Origin: Xanthoparmelia taractica
Taxonomy: Eukaryota > Ascomycota > Lecanoromycetes > Lecanorales > Parmeliaceae
Direction of reading: 5' to 3'
DNA length: 12,834 bases
Assembly (NCBI GenBank): GCA_033085395.1
Contig: JANQBS010000587.1
Location: 1 to 12,834, forward strand
Position 1 is the first letter of the stretch. The number at the start of each line of letters is the position of its first letter. Both the position numbers and the translations under genes were made by a program. This document shows, piece by piece, positions 8,581 through 12,834 of this stretch. The notes beneath the pieces were generated by a model. The model did not search any database and had not been told where the DNA came from. It saw only the letters and a list, made by a program, of their open reading frames with translations.

Positions 8581-8752
8581 GGCATTCCGAGGAGATCTGG
8601 AAGGCTAGGTCAAATTTATATTAGTTTCTTAGCATGATCTCCGTCACTGCGGCCCTTAGAATTAAATAGACTTTTTAATCATCAATCCCAGATTATTTTC
8701 CATGATAGTGCAAGTAATAAGTAAGTGAAAAAATAATGTATTTGTTAGGTCA

Positions 8753-8806
8753 TATGGGTTCAAATAGGGCGTGCGACTTCTATGAAGCGCGGCACCCGAA
8801 CCCATA
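8753..8806. repeat. Imperfect hairpin with 9-bp perfect outer stem
   Basis: TATGGGTTC (8753-8761) pairs exactly with GAACCCATA (8798-8806). Inside, GCG-A-CTTC (8773-8780) pairs with GAAG-CGC (8784-8790) around the three-base loop TAT. GTCATAT occurs in direct repeat at 8749-8755 and 8808-8814 around the structure. A small palindromic element or structured RNA are both possible; no known RNA family is recognised. Confidence 0.55.
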
Positions 8807-9053
8807 AGTCATATTTTTGATTCTATGGTACAATTGGAAAGCGCCCTCACAATATTTCTATAGAGAGCTCGGAGAATAAGTACCTGCTGTAGCCTTGCGC
8901 TACTACTAATGTATCCTAGCCTCCCTAACTCCTTCTCCAGTAAGTCGCCTCCGGAAGACTTCCTTGGAAAGGCTTGTCTTAGGCTCGTAACAGATATCAA
9001 CAAATAGAAGAAAGGTGTTGTCAATTATTATTAGATTAACGACCTGAATGGGA

Positions 9054-9103
9054 TCGCCGACCTAATCTAGATCGGCGACGTGATAATGGTATCAAATCGG
9101 CGA
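9054..9103. repeat. Clustered TCGGCGA heptamers
   Basis: TCGCCGA at 9054-9060 is the inverted complement of TCGGCGA at 9072-9078, and the same word recurs directly at 9097-9103. The first two can form a 7-bp stem with an 11-base loop. Function unknown. Confidence 0.5.
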
Positions 9104-9114
9104 TGTAATACAAA

Positions 9115-9131
9115 TGTGTGTGTGTGTGTGT
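9115..9131 (+). repeat. (TG)8 microsatellite
   Basis: Eight TG units followed by T. Sixteen consecutive bases of TG/CA context are preserved, showing that RIP did not act here and marking the edge of the better-preserved island. Confidence 0.95.
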
Positions 9132-9269
9132 AAAGATAATTTATTCTAACTAAGCTAAGTGTCAATATCTAAATATAAGTATTATTACTAAGCGTTTTCG
9201 TAATATCTACCGGCAATAAGAAAAGAAATTTATGCTCTTATAAACGTTCTACTCGACAAAGCACGAATG

Positions 9270-9331
9270 GCGACGAGCTAAGCGATCTAATCGTGGCTAT
9301 ACGTAGTATAGCGACGAGCTAATCGATCTAA
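9270..9331 (+). repeat. Direct repeat of about 21 bp, two copies
   Basis: GCGACGAGCTAAGCGATCTAA (first 20 bases at 9270-9289) recurs at 9311-9331 with one difference (T for G), a period of 41 bases. The repeats continue the CGA-rich composition of the preceding cluster. Too short to classify. Confidence 0.7.
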
Positions 9332-9412
9332 TTAAACGAAACCAAGAAGAAAAACACTAAGAGAAAAAAATTTGTGTTAACGATTAGTGAAAAACTTCTT
9401 ATCTCCCTCCTA

Positions 9413-9559
9413 TTAAGATTCTTTATTTCTCTTTATTAATACGATTCTATTAATACTAGCTAAGAAGATTCTTTATTTCTCTTATTAATATGATTCTATT
9501 AATATTAACTAAGAAGATTCTTTATCTCTCTTATTAATACACTTCTATTAATATTAGAA
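9413..9559 (+). repeat. Tandem repeat, about 3 x 49 bp
   Basis: Units start near 9413, 9462 and 9511. Each carries AAGATTCTTTAT, then a CTCTT-ATTAATA stretch, then TTCTATTAATA. The period is 49 bases between the second and third units; the first has one extra T. Differences are mostly transitions. The period is not a multiple of three, which argues against a protein repeat. Such minisatellites occur in untranslated or LTR sequence of retroelements, but no element boundary is visible here. Confidence 0.85.
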
Positions 9560-9589
9560 CTCTATAATTCTTTTAAGACGTTCGAGTTT

Positions 9590-9745
9590 CTTCTTTTTAA
9601 TTAAGTTCACAATCGTACTAAGACTAGTTATAATCTTAGTTATCTTTAGTAATATCTTAACGAGGGTCTTCTTTTTAATTAAGTTTATAATCGTGCTAAG
9701 ACTAATTATAATCTTAATTATCTTTAATAATATCTTAACGAGAGT
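9590..9745 (+). repeat. Tandem repeat, 2 x 78 bp
   Basis: 9590-9667 and 9668-9745 are near-identical copies with differences that are essentially all C/T or G/A. The 78-bp period equals 26 codons, so a protein repeat is possible. On the minus strand one frame gives a lysine/isoleucine-rich unit without stops, and another frame gives a hydrophilic unit with stops. The first copy keeps more C and G and is the less mutated. An open frame at 9693-9890 on the plus strand starts in the second copy with GTG, is almost wholly hydrophobic and reflects AT-rich composition; I do not call it a gene. Confidence 0.85.
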
Positions 9746-11424
9746 CGTTTTCTTTCTTTTTCGAGTTAATTATATTAATTTATTATCTATTAATTTATCT
9801 TTACTCGTAATCTTATTTATTTTCTTCGTAATATTCTCGTTATTAGCGTATAATAATAAATTCTTAATATCGAGAACGAGAATTTATTAACGATCTTTAA
9901 AGTCGCGAACCTATGTTTATTCTTATAACTTAATATCTTAGCTTAATTAAACGCGTTTTAATAAGATACTTAATAAAGTCTTTCTTATATTATCGACGTT
10001 AGCTATATTATTAAGATTATATAGTAAGTTCTAATTTAATGCGATGCTAGAAGTCTTAGATATAGAGCTTAAACTTCTAATAGTATTAATGTTCTCGTCA
10101 GCTTAATAAACTCTTACTTAGATAATTAGCTTCTTTACGTTCTTTGAGAACTAAAAATCGCTTATTAATTTATCTTTCGTCTACTTAGTCGATTATAAGA
10201 TATTTTTAATATTATCGAAATTTTACGTTAACGCGTAAGACTTACTTTAGCGATTATTAAGTTCTTGTAATTTTCGTATTATTAAGATAAATTAATTATT
10301 ATTTAAGACTAATTTATCGAAGAAGAATTTAAGAATTTATCGATAAATACTAATAACTTCGTATTTAAAGTTAAAAATTAGAGTCTTATTTTTCTTAATT
10401 ATCTATTTCGAATATAATAGCGAATATCGCTTATCGCCGATTATATTATAATAATCGTATTTTTTAAGATTATTATACTTTTATATAGAGTATTCTTAAA
10501 TAGAGTATATCTCTTCTAATAGAATTTCTCTATTATCTTATTAGATTCTAATTTATTATTTTCGATATCGATGATTAAAATTTTTTATTAATATTTTATT
10601 AGGGTATTAAATCTTATTAAGATAAGATTATTAAACTTAAGAAAGCTCGATAAATAATATCTTTAATCAAATTATCAAATAGTTTATTAATTATTAATCT
10701 TATATTTAAGTAATTTATAATAATATAATCGTCTAACTAAAAGACTATCGATTAATAATTTATTCTATCTCTCTATAAGATATCTATCGCGAGAATTTTA
10801 TAGATTATAAGATCGAATAAAAGTGTATATTCCAGTGGCTATATCGTAGTCTCGTCGATCTTTAATATTACGCTATTTCAATCGAATACGATAGACGTAA
10901 GATACTAAGATTTATTCTTAAATATAGTTTCTTGCGTCTATATATACGAGCTATATTAATAATCGAACTTCTTTAACTTCTTACATTAATAACGCGGTTT
11001 TCATCTTACGTTATAAATTAAGAACTCGCTATTCGTAAGTCTTCTTATAAAGTTATTAATCTTAACTCGTATTAAATTTATAATTAAAAATCTTATTAAA
11101 TTCTTCTTATTAATTATCTCGTTAATTTTATTATTTATTATAATAAATTAAAGTAAGATATTTAATAAAGATATAAGATACGTTAAGCTAGAGCGAGATG
11201 CAATAGTATTAACGTAGACTTTATTACGAAAAATATTATAGAAAGATAAAAGAAATAAGATTATTATAATGCGAAGTAAGATTTATTAATAAAACAAATT
11301 TCGTTATTATTTTATTTTACTTATCTTATCTTAGCGATCACTAATAATATATTAATTACGATTTTATATTCAATAATCGATAATTTAACGTTATCGTAAT
11401 ATCTAGACGAAGCTATTAATTATA
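9746..11424. other. RIP-degraded AT-rich DNA, probably 3' part of the second chromovirus; unassigned
   Basis: Lies downstream, in minus orientation, of the integrase-chromodomain remnant, so a 3' untranslated region and LTR would be expected here. Only one end of that element is in the window, so no LTR pair can be matched and no boundary is placed. I checked minus-strand frames for reverse transcriptase, RNase H and transposase motifs and found none. A minus-strand frame at about 10750-10920 reads longer than its neighbours, but its residues match nothing I know. Small patches such as 10829-10842 escaped mutation. Confidence 0.45.
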
Positions 11425-12727
11425 TTAAGTATAATTAATAGTTAATAACGATCGATTACGACGACGTAGCGAAGATAAGAAATATTCTCTCTCGTAGTTA
11501 TCTAAAATGTTACTAACGCCATAAAGTAAGTTCTTATTATATTATTAATTATACTTCGGTTCTTAATCTTTTTATCTTAATAGATACTTAATAATTTTCT
11601 TTTCTCGATTATAGCGTCGTTATTATTTATCTATAAGCTTCTTAATCTTATAATTATATTAGTTTTTATTAAACTCGAAGATCGTCGAGAATTAATTTAA
11701 TTTTATATCTTAATAATATTTCTTTTTCTTAAGAATTAATTTAAGTTATATAATTAAAATAATTAAATAAATCTTCTAGTACGCTAATATCTTTAACTTA
11801 TATATAAGATTATTAATTTTTTTTATAATTTTAAATAATCTCGCGCGCTAATTAATAAACTTATAATTCTTTATTCTCGATATTATATATCTCTAATATA
11901 ACTTTAAAAAGATTATATCGTCGATATTTAGAGAGATTAAGCGATAATAAAAATCGTAAATAATTCTTATCTTTGTATTAGTCTAAGCGATTATATTCTA
12001 AATCTTCTTAATATTAATTATTCGCTTATTAAGAAAACCGTTATTAATCTCGATTGATAATAAATAGATCGGCGATAAAAATAAAAAAGTATCGCGAAGA
12101 CGATAATCGTAAATAATCTTATTTGAACTTAATTCGCTAGAGGCGTTAAGTATATTATTTAGAATATTTCTAAGACGAGATAGATATTTAATCTAGTCTA
12201 TTCTCGAATTACTTATTAATTAATATCGTAAGATAATCTCGATAATCTAATTTATTTTTTTCGATTAATTATCGATTTAAGAATAGTAAATAGAGCTTAT
12301 TAAAAACGTTATATTAAGTTTTCGAAATATTACTCTCTAGAAAGTCGATATAAACTTCGTATCTCTATTTAAGATAAAAGTAACCGATAATTTTTAGTTA
12401 GTAATCGCATTTAGAAATACGCTAGCTTAGTCTTCTATTAAGTATATATCTTTATTAAGAATTAACGTAATTCTTTTCGAAAACTTATATATTATTAATA
12501 TAATATAATTTATATTATTATTAATGTTCGCGATTATTATATAATATAAGATTAGTAATTTCATGATAGAATTAAGAGACTTGTAAGTGAAGTGCCGCTT
12601 CGTTTAATTTAGATTATATTTATAATAATAATATATGTATCGATATAGTCGGCGACTAAGTTTACGAAAAAAATAATTATTAGCTATAACTTCGTAAATT
12701 CTATTAAATTTAGTATAAGCGTTGATA
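11425..12727 (-). pseudogene. pol: Second chromovirus: integrase and chromodomain remnant, RIP-disrupted
   Basis: One minus-strand frame (upper codon coordinate divisible by 3) runs from the right boundary to a TAA at 11425-11427. It starts with the integrase zinc-finger region (R-I-Y-E-V, then Y-F-F-R-K-L-S-R-R-L). N-L-N-stop-T-K-R-H follows, where the Cys pair is now Tyr. Next is the family motif K-F-S-K-R-I-T-L-I. First catalytic Asp is Asn (12526-12528), second is Asn in L-N-R-D-T-K-F (12367-12369) and the Glu is Lys (12259-12261), all G-to-A changes. Spacing between the last two is 35 residues. The tail ends in a chromodomain at about 11490-11679 (K-K-L-I-D-K; I-I-K-Y-L-L-R-stop-K; N-I-L-D-N-Y-E). 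It is clearly not the same family as 1994-8383. Upstream pol is cut off by the transposon at 12728. Confidence 0.9.
11490..11679 (-). other. Chromodomain remnant of the second chromovirus
   Basis: Minus-strand order is I-K-K-L-I-D-K, then R-R-Y-N-R-E-K-K-I-I-K-Y-L-L-R, then a stop at the Trp site, then L-Y-G-V-S-N-I-L-D-N-Y-E. It follows the V-E-K-I-L-D-x-R ... Y-L-V-R-W-K-G-Y ... plan. It is in frame with the integrase, 27 codons or so from the closing TAA. The expected W-x-x-Y residues are lost as Trp became stop. Confidence 0.8.
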
Positions 12728-12834
12728 CGGGTCGGAAAGGTGTGGTATCTATTGAACATAGTCGTTTTAAACTTTTTTTCAAATTTTTTTAAAAAATTAT
12801 ATCTTTTTAATCTATTTATAGAATTTTATAATTA
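12728..12834. mobile_element. MITE-like DNA transposon, copy 2, truncated by the window end
   Basis: Aligns without gaps to 386-492, with six differences in 107 bases by eye, four of them transitions. It starts with the same CGGGTCGGAAAGGTGTGG end and is preceded by TA at 12726-12727. It interrupts the N-terminal integrase coding sequence of the second chromovirus. The right half, its second inverted repeat and the matching TA lie beyond the window. Confidence 0.88.

Larger units (their letters stand above)
8581..9131. other. GC-richer, little-mutated island without a convincing gene
   Basis: This stretch has many CA and TG steps and visibly higher GC than the DNA on either side, so it largely escaped RIP; it may be single-copy or recently arrived. 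A 71-codon open frame at 8809-9024 on the minus strand begins with TTG, not ATG, and its product is not recognised. The start of the product is weakly hydrophobic and it has one Cys. There is no ATG-led start, so I do not call it a gene; it could be part of an exon or a chance frame. The island also holds the hairpin at 8753-8806, three copies of TCGGCGA or its complement at 9054-9103 and a TG microsatellite. Confidence 0.5.

Noticed and set aside
8749..8814. tRNA-like segment, because GGTTCAAAT resembles a B box
   Set aside because: No matching A box, acceptor stem or anticodon arm on either strand; the pairing is a long hairpin, not a cloverleaf.
8809..9024. 71-codon open frame on the minus strand, possibly a small secreted protein
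   Set aside because: The frame begins with TTG, which is not a normal fungal start, and has no internal Met. Its product is unfamiliar, and the hydrophobic start is short. I describe it within the island but do not call a gene.
9693..9890. 65-codon open frame on the plus strand, apparently a membrane protein
   Set aside because: It starts with GTG inside a tandem repeat and is made almost only of Leu, Ile, Phe, Val and Asn, as expected from AT-rich DNA. No homology or ribosome context supports it.
9746..11424. Transposase or third retroelement gene
   Set aside because: Several minus-strand stretches look protein-like after allowing for mutation, but none shows an ordered set of known motifs.
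1..12834. CRISPR array, phage or bacterial defence system
   Set aside because: No regularly spaced repeats with unique spacers, and every readable protein is a eukaryotic retroelement domain. The window is a transposon graveyard, not a bacterial island.

Overview
This window looks like heterochromatic, repeat-derived DNA from a filamentous ascomycete (Pezizomycotina). I see no intact protein-coding gene. It is extremely AT-rich and dominated by TA steps, while CpA/TpG is scarce and CpG-containing words (cga, tcg) survive. That is the signature of repeat-induced point mutation (RIP), which turns C to T mainly in CpA. Retroelement proteins can still be read on the minus strand, with tryptophan and glutamine codons turned into stops and Gly/Asp/Cys codons turned into Lys/Asn/Tyr. 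I infer the organism from this pattern; no host gene anchors it.

Layout. (1) 1-385: minus-strand RNase H/integrase-linker remnant of a Ty3/gypsy element. It is interrupted by (2) 386-656, a 271-bp non-autonomous DNA transposon with terminal inverted repeats flanked by TA. (3) 659-1988: AT-rich decayed DNA; its first ~120 bp may continue the RNase H domain and the rest is unassigned. (4) 1994-8383: a complete but dead Ty3/gypsy chromovirus on the minus strand. It has two 183-bp LTRs (TGTTA...TAACA), a perfect 5-bp target duplication (ACTAC) and a polypurine tract. Its gag has a decayed CCHC knuckle. Its pol runs in one uninterrupted register as protease, reverse transcriptase, RNase H, integrase (D,D35E) and chromodomain. 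(5) 8389-9131: a less mutated, GC-richer island with hairpins and a (TG)8 microsatellite. (6) 9132-11424: AT-rich DNA with a 3 x 49-bp and a 2 x 78-bp tandem repeat, otherwise unassigned. (7) 11425-12727: integrase plus chromodomain of a second, different chromovirus on the minus strand, also RIP-degraded and cut by (8) 12728-12834, a second copy of the same DNA transposon running off the window.

The parts do not form a cellular pathway; they record successive transposition and mutation. Retroelements inserted, at least one (1994-8383) with a clear target duplication. TA-specific DNA transposons landed in retroelement coding sequence, and RIP inactivated the array. The most informative signals are the all-transition LTR divergence with a 56-bp unmutated core, the frame-preserving decay of both pol genes, and the repeated insertion of the small DNA transposon into gypsy coding sequence.
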